Assembly (NCBI RefSeq): GCF_013404595.1
Contig: NZ_JABVAX010000022.1
Location: forward strand, 1-32,586
Source: Jannaschia marina
GTDB taxonomy: Bacteria > Pseudomonadota > Alphaproteobacteria > Rhodobacterales > Rhodobacteraceae
Direction: 5' to 3'
DNA length: 32,586 nt
The notes under the pieces were generated by a model that did no database searches, was not told where the DNA came from, and saw only the letters and a list, made by a program, of their open reading frames with translations. The translations under genes and the position numbers were made by a program. Of the stretch, positions 1 to 8,388 are shown piece by piece (within the stretch, counting starts at the first letter, position 1; every line of letters begins with the position of its first letter).

Positions 1-40
1 TCGCCTTGAACGCGGCCGCGTGCCGCTTCCTCTTCGCCAT
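1..40 (-). CDS. IS3-family transposase OrfA, N-terminal fragment
   Basis: Only 13 residues lie in the window. They read MAKRKRHAAAFKA, the typical basic start of IS3-family OrfA proteins, in which a helix-turn-helix domain follows and binds the inverted repeats. An AAGGAG ribosome-binding site lies 8-10 bases upstream of the ATG at 40. OrfA is normally joined to the DDE-domain OrfB by a -1 frameshift, which cannot be seen here. The gene runs off the window edge. Confidence 0.75.
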   Translation of the reverse strand, partial: MAKRKRHAAAFKA

Positions 41-120
41 CTCGTCCGTCTCCTTCTCGAAGACCAAGATGACCTCAGATCGTAGCTCCCGTCAGCGTCC
101 AATTTCCAGGGAGCACCTCA
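1..120 (-). mobile_element. IS3-family insertion sequence, 5' end (partial)
   Basis: Read on the minus strand from 120, the element begins TGAGGTGCTCCC and leads, after a ribosome-binding site, into a transposase OrfA start at 40. The same 11-base block GAGGTGCTCCC, followed six bases later by TTGGAC, occurs inverted at 32467-32489, where the other end of such an element lies; 18 of 24 terminal bases match. A 5'-TG end fits the IS3 family. The insertion supplies the TGA that ends the truncated permease next to it. The rest of the element is outside the window. Confidence 0.85.
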
Positions 121-426
121 CGTCGCCGGCAGCCGCTCGAGGATCAGGTCGAGCACGTCGCGGTTGTAGAAATAGCTCTGCCCGAGGTCGAGCGTCGCGA
201 CGCGGGCAAGGTAGCGTCCGAGCTGCACGACGAAGGGCTGGTCGAGGCCATATTCCTCGCGGATGGCGGCCATGGTCTCGGCCGTGGCCCCGCCCGCGTC
301 GGCGGCGATGGTGTCGGCCACGTCGCCCGGGGCGAGGTGGATCATCGTGAAGTTCAGCACGATCACGGCCAGCAGCAGGGCAGCCGCGTAGCCGAGGCGC
401 TTCAGAAGGGTCGTCAGGATGGCCAC
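118..426 (-). pseudogene. DppB/OppB-type peptide ABC transporter permease, truncated by IS
   Basis: This is the first permease of a dipeptide/oligopeptide/nickel-type importer. The 102 residues present (start VAILTTLLKRLGYAAA) hold the N-terminal membrane helix, the family motif around IHLAPGD, and the periplasmic stretch up to ERLPAT. Full proteins are 300-340 residues, so about two thirds is missing. The coding frame stops exactly where the IS begins: the last host codon is ACG and TGA comes from the IS end. I chose the GTG at 426 because a GGAG lies 8 bases upstream; a further GTG at 459 lies inside a strong hairpin. The gene is downstream of its binding protein (479-2059). The importer is probably non-functional unless the rest lies beyond the IS. 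Confidence 0.85.
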
Positions 427-448
427 GTCGAAGGCTCCGGCAGAGGGG

Positions 449-470
449 GGCGGGGCCACGCGGCCCCGCC
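449..470 (-). other. Intercistronic stem-loop between binding protein and permease
   Basis: Perfect 9-bp stem, GGCGGGGCC (449-457) pairing with GGCCCCGCC (462-470), closed by a four-base loop. It lies between the stop of the solute-binding protein and the start of dppB. No T-run follows in the direction of transcription, so it looks more like an RNA-stabilising or attenuating hairpin that keeps binding-protein mRNA in excess than a full terminator. Confidence 0.7.
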
Positions 471-478
471 AATTGGCA

Positions 479-2059
479 TCACTCTTCGTCGAGCCAGACC
501 TGGTCGTAGGGCGCCGACGAGGCCCAGATGCCGCGCGGCGGGTTCATCACCGATTGCTGGCTGATCGTGTGATAGGGCAGCGTGTTCGTCCAGTAGACCG
601 GCAGATCCTCCGACAGGATCTGCTGGAACTCGGCGTAGAGCGCCTTGCGCGCGTCGAGGTCCAGCTCCTGCCCCGCCGCCTCCATCAGCTCGTCGATCCG
701 CGGGTTCACGTATTGCTGCGTGTTCGACCAGATGACGCCCGGCTTGATGTTGTCCGACGAATAGGTGCGATGCACCCCGATCACCGGGTCACCCCAGTTG
801 AACACCGTGTCCCAGGTCATGTCGAACTCGTGGTTCGAGATCTTCTGCGCCCAGGTCGGGAAGTCGACGAGGCTGTTGACCGTCACGTCGATGCCCACGC
901 GGGCGAGCGACGCCTTGGTGAACTCCGCCTGCGGGCGCGTCGTCGGGTTGCCGTAGTCGATGCTCAGGCTGAAGCGCGTGCCGTTGTCGCCCGCCGGATA
1001 GCCCGCCTCGTCGAGGAGCGCGGCGGCCTTCTCGAGGTCGAGGTCATAGGGCTCGACGCTCGCGTCGTAGAAGGGCGAGCCGGGGTGGATGCCGGTCAGC
1101 GCGGGCTGGCTCACCCCCTGCATGATCGCGTTCAGGATGAAGTCGCGGTCCACCGCATAGGCGATCGCCTGCCGCACCTTCGGGTCCGACGTCGGCCCGT
1201 CCGACTGCGTGTTGAACGCCAGCCAGTTGATCGCGCCGATGGCGGCATAGCCCTCGTCCGTCACCACCAGATCGGAATTCTCCATCATCCGGGTGATGTT
1301 GTTCACCGTGTTCTCGAAGGTCGAGAGATGCAGCTCCCCGTTCTCCAACCCGATGGTCCGGGCCGAGGCATCCTTGATGATGCGGAACACGATGCGGTCG
1401 AGGTAGGGGCGGCCGTCGCCCATGAAGAAGTCGTCGAACCGGTCGAGGATGACATGCTGGTCGGGCGTGAACTCCACGAACTTGAACGGCCCGCTGCCGA
1501 CCACGTCCTGGCTGTTGCGCGGGTGCGAGGCCAGGTCCTGACCGTCACCGTAGATGTGCTCGGGGATGATCGACATCAGCTGCGACGACATCGCCAGCAG
1601 AAGCGCCGGATGCGGCCGGTCGAGCGTCATCACCACCACCTTCGGGTCGGAGGTGTCGACCTCGGCCACCGGGGCGAACATCGTCTTGAACGGGTGATTG
1701 TCCTGGATCGCGCGGATCGAGAAGGCGACGTCGTGGCTCTCGATCGGCTCGCCATCGTGGAAGACCGCGTTGTCGCGCAGCGTGAGCGTCATGCTCAGCC
1801 CGTCCTCGCTGAACTCCCAGCTTTCGGCGAGATAGGGCTGCGGTTCGAAATTCTCGTCGTAGCGCAGGGGCGTCGCGAAGAGCTGCGCGCCCGGCGCCCC
1901 GGTGACGATGCCCGATTGCACCGCCGGATTCAGGTGCCGCGGCGTCTGCGGCAACGTGGTGATGAGGGTGCCGCCCGGTTTCGGCGTGGCGTGACTGTCG
2001 GCGAGCGCGCCGGTCGCGGCCAGCGCGAGAGCACCGATGGCAAGGGCCTTGCGTAGCAT
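479..2059 (-). CDS. ABC transporter substrate-binding protein, family 5 (peptide/nickel type)
   Basis: This is the periplasmic receptor of a DppA/OppA-like ABC importer, 526 residues, the usual length. A Sec signal peptide is clear (MLRKALAIGALALAATGALA, cleavage near residue 20), followed by the family 5 core: GGTLITTLPQTPRHLNPA, then LAESWEFSEDGLSMTLTLRDNAVFHDGEPI, and later the VRQAIAYAVDR segment. The ATG at 2059 has GGGAG 8-9 bases upstream; an in-frame ATG at 2083 would add eight residues before the signal peptide and is less likely. Permease and ATPase genes would be expected downstream, but the next gene is broken by an IS after about 100 residues. The ligand cannot be told: the family covers di/oligopeptides, nickel chelates, opines and glycosides. 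Confidence 0.93.
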   Translation of the reverse strand: MLRKALAIGALALAATGALADSHATPKPGGTLITTLPQTPRHLNPAVQSGIVTGAPGAQLFATPLRYDENFEPQPYLAESWEFSEDGLSMTLTLRDNAVFHDGEPIESHDVAFSIRAIQDNHPFKTMFAPVAEVDTSDPKVVVMTLDRPHPALLLAMSSQLMSIIPEHIYGDGQDLASHPRNSQDVVGSGPFKFVEFTPDQHVILDRFDDFFMGDGRPYLDRIVFRIIKDASARTIGLENGELHLSTFENTVNNITRMMENSDLVVTDEGYAAIGAINWLAFNTQSDGPTSDPKVRQAIAYAVDRDFILNAIMQGVSQPALTGIHPGSPFYDASVEPYDLDLEKAAALLDEAGYPAGDNGTRFSLSIDYGNPTTRPQAEFTKASLARVGIDVTVNSLVDFPTWAQKISNHEFDMTWDTVFNWGDPVIGVHRTYSSDNIKPGVIWSNTQQYVNPRIDELMEAAGQELDLDARKALYAEFQQILSEDLPVYWTNTLPYHTISQQSVMNPPRGIWASSAPYDQVWLDEE

Positions 2060-2173
2060 GTCGTCATCTCCCGTGTTGGGCACGTCGCGGTCTGATGCCC
2101 CGAGCGCGCGGATACCGTCAGGTTAGGCAGGGGCGGCACCTTCGGAAAACTGTTTTATCTCGCCCGATTTCCA

Positions 2174-3109
2174 CTATTTCCTGTGGGAAGTGATGGCCAG
2201 GCCGTCGAACCCCCCGTCGTCGTGCAGGCTCTCGATCGCCGCCACGAAGGCCGCCACCGCCTGCGTCGGCCGCACCCCTGCCATCGTCGCGAAGCCGAAG
2301 ATCCGCGGCCCCGGCCCGTCGCGCAGGGGCACGGCCCGGAACCGGGGGTCGTCCTCGACGTAGTTCGGCGGCAGCGCGTTCAGGATCGTGAAGCCGATGC
2401 CAGAGGCCACCAGCGGGCGAATCATCTCGGTCGAGGGGGTCGCATGGGCGATCCGCACGCCGAGGCCCCGCGCGGCGAACATACCCGAGTAGTAATCGGC
2501 CGTCTTGCGCAGGGTCAGCGCGATCATGCCCCGCGACGAGAGTTGCTTGAGCGTGACGGCCTGCAGCTCCGACAGGGGGTCCGACCGCGCGATCAGGGCA
2601 AAGGGCATCGCCTCGACCAGCGGGCGGAAGGCATGGGAGGCCTCGATCACGTCGCTGTAGGTGAACGCCAGATCGACGCGCCCCGCCTCCAGATGCTCCA
2701 CCGCCATTTCCATGTCGCCTTCGATCAGGCGGATCTCGATGCCCGGATAGGCGTCGGCGAACCGGGTCAGAAGCTCCGGCAGGAAGCTCGCCGCCACCGT
2801 CGCGAAACAGGCGACGCGCACCGTGCCGGTGGCCGTGCCGCCGAGGCTGCCGAGTTCGGCGCGGAAGGCCCGCGCCTCGTGCAGGAACCGTGCGATCAGC
2901 GTCAGCGCCTCGCCCCCCGCCGGCGTCGGCCGGATGCCCCGCGCCGGCGTCCGGGTAAAGAGCGCGAAGCCCAGCCGCGCCTCCAGCCCGTCGATGGCGG
3001 CGGTGATCGAGGATTGGCTGATGCTCAACTCCTCCGAAGCCCGCGCGATCGACCCGAGCCGCCCCGCCGCCTCGATATAGGTCAGCGCCTTCAAGGAGAC
3101 ATCGAGCAC
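2174..3109 (-). CDS. LysR-family transcriptional regulator
   Basis: A 311-residue LTTR. The N-terminal winged helix-turn-helix spans about residues 3-62 (SIARASEELSISQSSITAAIDGLEARLGFALFTRTP), followed by a ligand-binding domain starting GTVRVACFATVAASFLPELLTRFADAYPGIEIRLIEGD. The start is taken as GTG at 3109, with AGGGGAA just upstream; a longer frame to 3193 would put 28 non-homologous residues before the HTH and run over the operator. It is divergent from the amidohydrolase gene with a perfect LTTR box at 3127-3151 between them, so it probably controls that operon and itself. The inducer is unknown. Control of the peptide transporter downstream on the same strand is possible but unsupported. 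Confidence 0.93.
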   Translation of the reverse strand: MLDVSLKALTYIEAAGRLGSIARASEELSISQSSITAAIDGLEARLGFALFTRTPARGIRPTPAGGEALTLIARFLHEARAFRAELGSLGGTATGTVRVACFATVAASFLPELLTRFADAYPGIEIRLIEGDMEMAVEHLEAGRVDLAFTYSDVIEASHAFRPLVEAMPFALIARSDPLSELQAVTLKQLSSRGMIALTLRKTADYYSGMFAARGLGVRIAHATPSTEMIRPLVASGIGFTILNALPPNYVEDDPRFRAVPLRDGPGPRIFGFATMAGVRPTQAVAAFVAAIESLHDDGGFDGLAITSHRK

Positions 3110-3126
3110 TGTTCCCCTACTCCCTG

Positions 3127-3151
3127 CTGGAATAGGGCAGAATAATTCCAG
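3127..3151. promoter_or_regulatory. LysR-type operator (T-N11-A box)
   Basis: CTGGAAT (3127-3133) and ATTCCAG (3145-3151) form a perfect 7-bp inverted repeat separated by 11 bases, which is the classical T-N11-A LysR recognition site. It sits 18 bases upstream of the LysR start and 66 bases upstream of the divergent amidohydrolase start, the expected place for a site serving both promoters. Confidence 0.8.
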
Positions 3152-3216
3152 TTTTCCGGGGAAAGGAAGCCCCCTAGCGTCGCCCGGGCACACCGACCGA
3201 CCCGGAGGCCGCCGCC

Positions 3217-4845
3217 TTGACCATCACGCTCTATCCCGCCCGCAAGATCGTCACGATGAACCCGGCCCGGCCCCATGCCACCCACGTCGCGGTGCGCGAC
3301 GGCGTGATTCTCGGCGCGGGCACCAAGGCGGAGCTATCGGGCTGGGGCGAAATGCGCGTCGACGCGCGCTTCGCCGACAAGGTGCTGATGCCCGGCCTCA
3401 TCGAGGGGCACTGCCACCTGATGGAGGGCGCGCTCTGGGCGAAGACCTACACCGGCTTCTTCGACCGGACGGACCCGGAGGGCGTGACCCACCCCGGCTG
3501 CCGCGACATCGACGCCGTCATCGACCGCCTGCGCGCGGGCCTCGCCCGCGCGCCCGGTGCCCCCCTGCCCGGCTGGGGCCTCGACCCGATCTACTTCGGC
3601 AACACCCGCGTCACCCGCGCCGACCTCGACCGCGTCTCGGGCACCGTGCCCGTCGGCGTCATGCACGCCTCGGGCCACATCATGAACCTCAACACCCCCG
3701 CGCTCGAAGCCGCGGGCCTCCTGCGCGAGGGGATCAACCATCCCGGCGTCCCGCTCGGCGACGACGGCCTGCCGACGGGCGAGCTGAAGGGCCCCGACGT
3801 GATGACGCCTGCCGGCGCCCACGTGGGCTTCGACCGCGACATGCTGGCCTGCGACGCACCCGGGATGCGCGCCTTCGGCAAGCTCTGCGTGCGCGCGGGC
3901 GTGACGACCGCCACCGACCTCGCCGCGCGCCTCAACGAAGAGGCGGTACAGACCATGCTCCGCGTCACCGCCGAGCCCGACTACCCCGCCCGCGTCGTCT
4001 GCCACCGCTTCCACCACGGCGTCACCCCCGAGGAGCTGATCGCCCAGGTCGAGGATCTGCGCGACCGCTCCACCGACATGTGCCGCATGGGCCGCATCAA
4101 GGTCATCATGGACGGCTCGATCCAGGGGTTCAGCGCCCGCCTCCGCGCCCCCGGCTACTTCAACGGCGCCCCGAACGGCCTCTGGTACATCACGCCCGAG
4201 CATCTCCGCACGATCCTGACCGAAGCCTTCGCCCGCGACCTGCAGGTCCACACCCACACCAACGGCGACGAGGCGACGCAGCTTCTGATCGAGACGATGA
4301 CCGACATCCTCTCCGAACGCCCCGCCGCCGACCACCGCCTGACCGTGCAGCACTGCCAGCTGGCCGACCGCGCGCAGCTCGCGCGCCTCGCGGGGCTCGG
4401 GGCCTGCGTCAACCTCTTCGCCAACCACCACTTCTACTGGGGCGACGAGCACTACCGGCTGACCGTCGGCCCCGAGCGCGCCGAGCGGATGAACGCCGCG
4501 CGCACCGCGCTCGACCTCGGCCTGACCGTCGGCATCCACTCCGACGCGCCGATCACGCCCCTCGCCCCGCTCTTCACCGCCTGGGCCGCCGAGACCCGCC
4601 TCACCGCCTCGGGCCGGGTGCAGGGCGCGCACGAGCGGATCACCCGCGCCGAGGCGCTCTGGGCGATCACCATGGGCGCCGCGCACACCCTCAGGATCGA
4701 ACAGGAGGTCGGCTCGATCGAGGCGGGCAAGCGCGCCGATTTCGCGGTGCTCGACGACGACCCCGAGACGGCCGACGACCTGCGCGACGTCGGCATCTGG
4801 GGCACGGTGCAGGGCGGGCGCCCCTTCGAGGCGGCGGCGCTGTGA
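3217..4845 (+). CDS. Amidohydrolase family protein (YtcJ-like metal-dependent hydrolase)
   Basis: A 542-residue member of the amidohydrolase superfamily. It shows the N-terminal beta-sandwich strand, then the metal-binding H-x-H in PGLIEGHCHLM (His65, His67), the mid-barrel segment GRIKVIMDGSIQGFSA, the histidine-rich strand LQVHTHTNGD, and the late aspartate in GIHSDAPITP. Length and motif order match the YtcJ group, whose substrates are mostly unknown. The start is a TTG at 3217 with GGAGG eight bases upstream. There is no signal peptide, so it is cytosolic. The stop overlaps the GTG of the next gene by four bases, so the CobW-type GTPase is translationally coupled, which suggests metal loading of this enzyme. 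Third codon positions are almost all G or C, like parE at the other end and unlike the middle of the window. Confidence 0.92.
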   Translation: MTITLYPARKIVTMNPARPHATHVAVRDGVILGAGTKAELSGWGEMRVDARFADKVLMPGLIEGHCHLMEGALWAKTYTGFFDRTDPEGVTHPGCRDIDAVIDRLRAGLARAPGAPLPGWGLDPIYFGNTRVTRADLDRVSGTVPVGVMHASGHIMNLNTPALEAAGLLREGINHPGVPLGDDGLPTGELKGPDVMTPAGAHVGFDRDMLACDAPGMRAFGKLCVRAGVTTATDLAARLNEEAVQTMLRVTAEPDYPARVVCHRFHHGVTPEELIAQVEDLRDRSTDMCRMGRIKVIMDGSIQGFSARLRAPGYFNGAPNGLWYITPEHLRTILTEAFARDLQVHTHTNGDEATQLLIETMTDILSERPAADHRLTVQHCQLADRAQLARLAGLGACVNLFANHHFYWGDEHYRLTVGPERAERMNAARTALDLGLTVGIHSDAPITPLAPLFTAWAAETRLTASGRVQGAHERITRAEALWAITMGAAHTLRIEQEVGSIEAGKRADFAVLDDDPETADDLRDVGIWGTVQGGRPFEAAAL

Positions 4846-5672
4846 CCGCCCCCCTGCCCCTCACCATCCTCGGCGGCTACCTCGGCGCGGGCAAGACGCG
4901 GCTCGTCAACCGGCTCCTGCGCGACGCCGGCGGGCGGCGCATCGCCGTCCTCGTCAACGACTTCGGAGACCTCGCCGTCGACGCCGACCTGATCGAGGCC
5001 GAGGGCGACGACCTGATCGCCCTCGCCGGCGGCTGCGTCTGCTGCTCCTACGGAGACGACCTGACGACGGCCATCGCCACCCTGCGCGCCCTGCCCGCGC
5101 CGCCCGACGTCCTCCTCCTCGAGGCCTCGGGCGTCGCCATGCCGGGGGCCATCGGGGCCGCCGCCGGTCTCATGCCCGGCGTCACGCTCGCCGGCATCGC
5201 CGTCCTCGCCGACGCGACCCGCCTGCCCGCGCTCCTCGCCGATCGCTACCTCGCCGACACGATCGAGCGGCAGGTGCAGGCCGCGGACCTCCTTCTCGTC
5301 ACGAAATCCGACCTGACCGACCCGGCCCCGACCGAAGCCGCCCTCGCCCGCGCCGCCCCCGGCGTGCCCGTGGCCCCCGTCGACGCCGCCACCCCGGCGC
5401 TCGTCCTCGCCCGCCACGCCGCGCGCCCCCGCCCCGAGACGCGCCACGCCGCCCGCCATCTGACCCGCCTGCTCCCCGCCGATGCGCCGACCGATCCAGA
5501 CGCCCTCGCCCGCGACCTCGCCGCCGACCCGCGCGTCACCCGCGCCAAGGGCTGCCTGATCGACCTCTCCGGCCATCCGCGCCTGCTGCAACTCGTGGGC
5601 ACCGACTACGAGATCACCGCCGCGCCGCCCGGCGCGGCGCTCGGCGTCGTGACCATTTCAGTGCCGATATAG
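4842..5672 (+). CDS. CobW/COG0523-family GTP-binding metallochaperone-like protein
   Basis: A 276-residue G3E GTPase. Visible motifs: Walker A GGYLGAGKT (11-19), the COG0523 metal-binding motif GGCVCC (C65, C67, C68), LLLEASG (Walker B/E-x-SG region, about 91-97), and the base-recognition motif TKSD (154-157). COG0523 proteins hand zinc or cobalt to client metalloenzymes at the cost of GTP. This one is short: only a stub of the CobW C-terminal domain is left (starting RVTRAKGCLIDL), and there is no histidine-rich tail. The GTG start overlaps the amidohydrolase stop (GTGA), so the two are co-expressed; the inferred client is that amidohydrolase. Whether it transfers Zn, or acts as a maturation factor of other kind, is not shown. 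Confidence 0.9.
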   Translation: MTAPLPLTILGGYLGAGKTRLVNRLLRDAGGRRIAVLVNDFGDLAVDADLIEAEGDDLIALAGGCVCCSYGDDLTTAIATLRALPAPPDVLLLEASGVAMPGAIGAAAGLMPGVTLAGIAVLADATRLPALLADRYLADTIERQVQAADLLLVTKSDLTDPAPTEAALARAAPGVPVAPVDAATPALVLARHAARPRPETRHAARHLTRLLPADAPTDPDALARDLAADPRVTRAKGCLIDLSGHPRLLQLVGTDYEITAAPPGAALGVVTISVPI

Positions 5673-6054
5673 GGCAGTGGCCGAACCGAACGGCCGGGGG
5701 ACGCACCCGACCTACGACCGCTCTCTCTTCCCGGGTTCGGTAGACCGTCTTCCTCGCCGGCGCAGGAACCTGCGCAAGATCGGCGCAGTGCTTCTGTTGG
5801 CAAGGCTGTCCCTGATCGCGCCAGATCCACGCACGACGTCTTCGTGCGCGGTAAGACCAATCGCCGGAACGCCTCCCACAGCTGCTCCATGCAAAACGTG
5901 TCCTGCGCCTCGATGGACCCAGCACGATGCTCGACACCGGCTTCGACCGGCTGGACCGGGAAACGATATTTAGATCTGTCTGTAGCGCGGTTGAGCCGTG
6001 ACTGCACTCACAGCTCGCAGTCTGACAAGCATCAACAGGTCCGGACCCGACCGA
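5673..6054. other. Intergenic region without recognisable gene; possible island boundary
   Basis: About 380 bases between the cobW-like gene and the convergent CoA-transferase. Open frames exist on both strands, but none has a convincing start, ribosome-binding site or recognisable domain. A weak hairpin (GGCCG at 5679-5683 with CGGCC at 5691-5695, 7-base loop, no T-run) could end the cobW transcript. Codon use differs on the two sides, so this stretch may be a decayed join between core DNA and the catabolic island. No tRNA remnant or direct repeat was found by eye. Confidence 0.4.
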
Positions 6055-7203
6055 TCAGCCAGCGGAGCCGCCCCGGAGGCGCGGGCCGTCCGCATCCAGC
6101 TTTGGAGCGGGCCTGCTCGCCCCCGCCCTTTGCCCGTCGAGACGGAAGGGGGCCGCCATATGCGAGCGTGCCTTCCCGCGATTATCCAACACATGCGACA
6201 CCAGTTCGAGTGCGTCGAAAGACGAAGACGCCAGCATTTCGTCCCAGGTGAGGACGCGGGCGCACCATATGCCTTCCGGTGTCAGCGCCTCCTCCCATTC
6301 CGCGGCGCTCCGGCGCTTCAGCGCACGAGCAATACCGTCATGGATCGACACGCGCCGGTCGAATCCGGCACCCGGATCCGCTGCACCTTCCCCTAGATCT
6401 GCGAGGCCCAGCAGCTCGGAAAGTCGTGCCAGTGGCGACATCGCCAGAGCGAGATGCCCGTCGGATGTCTCGAACACCCCATAAGGCGCGCCGAGATAGC
6501 CATGCGCCGAACCGCGAGGCAAGCGCGCGGGCCTCTTCCGGCCGTTGTTCAGATAGGTCGTCAAGAACTCGAACTGCATGTCGGCCGCCGCCTCGAGAAG
6601 GCTGGTCTCGACCAGACCGCCCTGCCCCGTGCGCGCCTGTCGGACCAGTGCACCGAGAAGTCCCGTGGCCAGGGTCGCTCCTGCGGCGATGTCGGCGATC
6701 GGCAACCCGATCGGCACAGGCCCCGCCCCCTCGTTTCCACTGAGCCACATGATCCCGGAGCGAGCCTGCGCGAGCAGATCCTGGCCCGGGAGTTCGGCCC
6801 AGTCTCCGACATCTCCATAGCCCGAGACAGAGCCGTAGACAATATCCGGCCGGATCCGGCGCACCGCTTCGAAATCGAGGTCGAGGCGCGCGATGACCCC
6901 GGGACGAAAGTTCTGGATGACCACATCGGCCCCGGCGATCAGGTCGCGGGCGACGGCCCGCCCCTTCCGCGACTTGAGGTCGAGCGCGACGCTTTCCTTG
7001 CCCCGGTTGATGGCGTGGAACAGCGTCGAGTCTCCGTCGATCCGCGTGTCGCTGAGATAGTGGCGTCGACAGAGGTCGCCACCATCCGGGTTTTCGATCT
7101 TGATGACCCGCGCGCCAAGATCGAGCAACCTCAGAGAGGCATATGGGCCGGCAAGAAACTGGCTGAAATCCAGAACCGTTATGCCCTTGAGCGGCCAGTC
7201 CAT
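6055..7203 (-). CDS. CaiB/BaiF-type (class III) CoA-transferase, copy 1
   Basis: A 382-residue class III CoA-transferase, which moves CoA between carboxylic acids through an aspartyl-CoA thioester. The N-terminal signature is complete (LKGITVLDFSQFLAGPYASLRLLDLGARVIKIENPDGGD), followed by NRGKESVALDLKS and the SGYG loop. The likely catalytic aspartate is Asp171 in PIADIAAG, before ALVRQARTGQGGLVETSLLEAA. It starts three bases after its paralogue at 7207-8367, clearly related along the whole length, and ends the minus-strand operon of TRAP transporter, hydratase and IclR regulator. The pair may form a heteromer or handle successive acids. The true acid is unknown; carnitine, oxalate, mesaconate, succinate and bile-acid transferases all belong to the family. 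Confidence 0.92.
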   Translation of the reverse strand: MDWPLKGITVLDFSQFLAGPYASLRLLDLGARVIKIENPDGGDLCRRHYLSDTRIDGDSTLFHAINRGKESVALDLKSRKGRAVARDLIAGADVVIQNFRPGVIARLDLDFEAVRRIRPDIVYGSVSGYGDVGDWAELPGQDLLAQARSGIMWLSGNEGAGPVPIGLPIADIAAGATLATGLLGALVRQARTGQGGLVETSLLEAAADMQFEFLTTYLNNGRKRPARLPRGSAHGYLGAPYGVFETSDGHLALAMSPLARLSELLGLADLGEGAADPGAGFDRRVSIHDGIARALKRRSAAEWEEALTPEGIWCARVLTWDEMLASSSFDALELVSHVLDNRGKARSHMAAPFRLDGQRAGASRPAPKLDADGPRLRGGSAG

Positions 7204-7206
7204 CGC

Positions 7207-8367
7207 TCAGACGGTCTCTTCCGATGCTCCGAGGATCGTCTCGGTATCCGCACCCAGGCGAGGGCCCGCAAGGCTTCCGCGCAGGACAGTGCCGTCGAGC
7301 CGGATAGGGCATCGGGTTGTTTCGGCCTCGGCACCTGTGGCCGTGCGAATTGTCTGCACCGGATCGAGTGCCGCGAAACCGTCGGACGCGGCGAAGGCCG
7401 GCCAGTCGAGCACCGGCGCGCACCAGACGCCGGCCGGTTCCAGAACATCAAGCCAGTGCTGCACGGGCCTTTCCGCGCAGACCCGTGCCACGATGGCCTT
7501 GATCTCGTCGAGTCGGGCAAAGGCGTCCGATTGCTCGAAGGCGGCGATTGCGGGCGCATCGAACAATTCCGCAACGCGCGCGAGTGGCGTCATGGCAAGA
7601 GCGAAATACCCGTCCGATGCCTTGTAGATGCCGTAGGGCGCGGGTTGGTACGGGTTCGCGTTTCCGGCCTCATGGCGGCGCGGCTGCAATCGGTCGTCGT
7701 TGAGAAAACAGGTGAACTGCTCGAACGTCATGTCGATGGCGCTCGACAGCAGATCGACTTCCACCAGCCCGCCTTCGCCCGTCACGCCGCGGCGCACGAT
7801 GCACGCAAGGATGCCCTGCACGAGATTGGCGGCTGTCGCCAAGTCGAGCATCGCATAACCGGTCGGCACCGGTCCATCGCCGTCGTTTCCGCTCAGCCAC
7901 GCGATCCCAGAAAGGGACTGCACCAGCAGATCCTGCCCCGGCCTGTCGCGCCAGGGTCCGGTCGTACCGTAACCCGAGACCGCGCCATAGACAATCCGCG
8001 GGTTGAGAGCGCGAACGGCGTCGTAGCCCAGACCGATGCGATCCATCACGCCGGGGCGAAAGTTGTGGATCATCACATCCGCCGTTTCGATCAACGATCG
8101 TACGCGGGCGAGATCGGCCGGATCCTTCAGATCCGCCGCGACACTTTTCTTACCGCGATTGAAGGTATGGAAAACGAGGCTGTCGCCGTCGAGCCGCTGG
8201 TTGTTGACGACCATCGACCGGCACAGGTCGCCCCCCTGCGGCCGCTCGACCTTGATGACCTCCGCCCCGAGGTCGGCCAAGCGCAGCGCAGCGACGGGAC
8301 CTGCGAGGAATTGCGCGAAATCGAGCACTCGCAGACCATCGAGCGGCATGACGGGGTCGGTCATCAT
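7207..8367 (-). CDS. CaiB/BaiF-type (class III) CoA-transferase, copy 2
   Basis: 386 residues, full length for the family, and a tandem paralogue of the next gene. Motifs: LDGLRVLDFAQFLAGPVAALRLADLGAEVIKVERPQGGD, NRGKKSVAADLKD, the HNFRPGV loop, SGYGTTGPW, and the expected catalytic Asp175 in YAMLDLATAA. The two copies share the unusual block WLSGN(E/D)G-GPVP just before the aspartate, which points to a local duplication. The ATG at 8367 has AAGGA upstream. It follows the IclR gene by 21 bases and is therefore in the same transcript. Probable role: activation of the acid brought in by the TRAP system, using a CoA donor such as succinyl-CoA or the product thioester. Confidence 0.92.
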   Translation of the reverse strand: MMTDPVMPLDGLRVLDFAQFLAGPVAALRLADLGAEVIKVERPQGGDLCRSMVVNNQRLDGDSLVFHTFNRGKKSVAADLKDPADLARVRSLIETADVMIHNFRPGVMDRIGLGYDAVRALNPRIVYGAVSGYGTTGPWRDRPGQDLLVQSLSGIAWLSGNDGDGPVPTGYAMLDLATAANLVQGILACIVRRGVTGEGGLVEVDLLSSAIDMTFEQFTCFLNDDRLQPRRHEAGNANPYQPAPYGIYKASDGYFALAMTPLARVAELFDAPAIAAFEQSDAFARLDEIKAIVARVCAERPVQHWLDVLEPAGVWCAPVLDWPAFAASDGFAALDPVQTIRTATGAEAETTRCPIRLDGTVLRGSLAGPRLGADTETILGASEETV

Positions 8368-8388
8368 ATCTGTCCTTCGGGATCGGGG

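Noticed and set aside
419..2056. Long plus-strand open frame of 545 codons opposite the family 5 binding protein
   Set aside because: It is rich in Arg, Val, Asp and His with no domain or signal, as expected for the antisense of a GC-rich gene; the minus strand encodes a complete binding protein with signal peptide and ribosome-binding site.
3334..5591. Long minus-strand frames (3334-4686 and 4452-5591) opposite the amidohydrolase and CobW genes
   Set aside because: Low-complexity Gly/Ala/Val/Arg shadows without homology; the plus strand carries all the family motifs.
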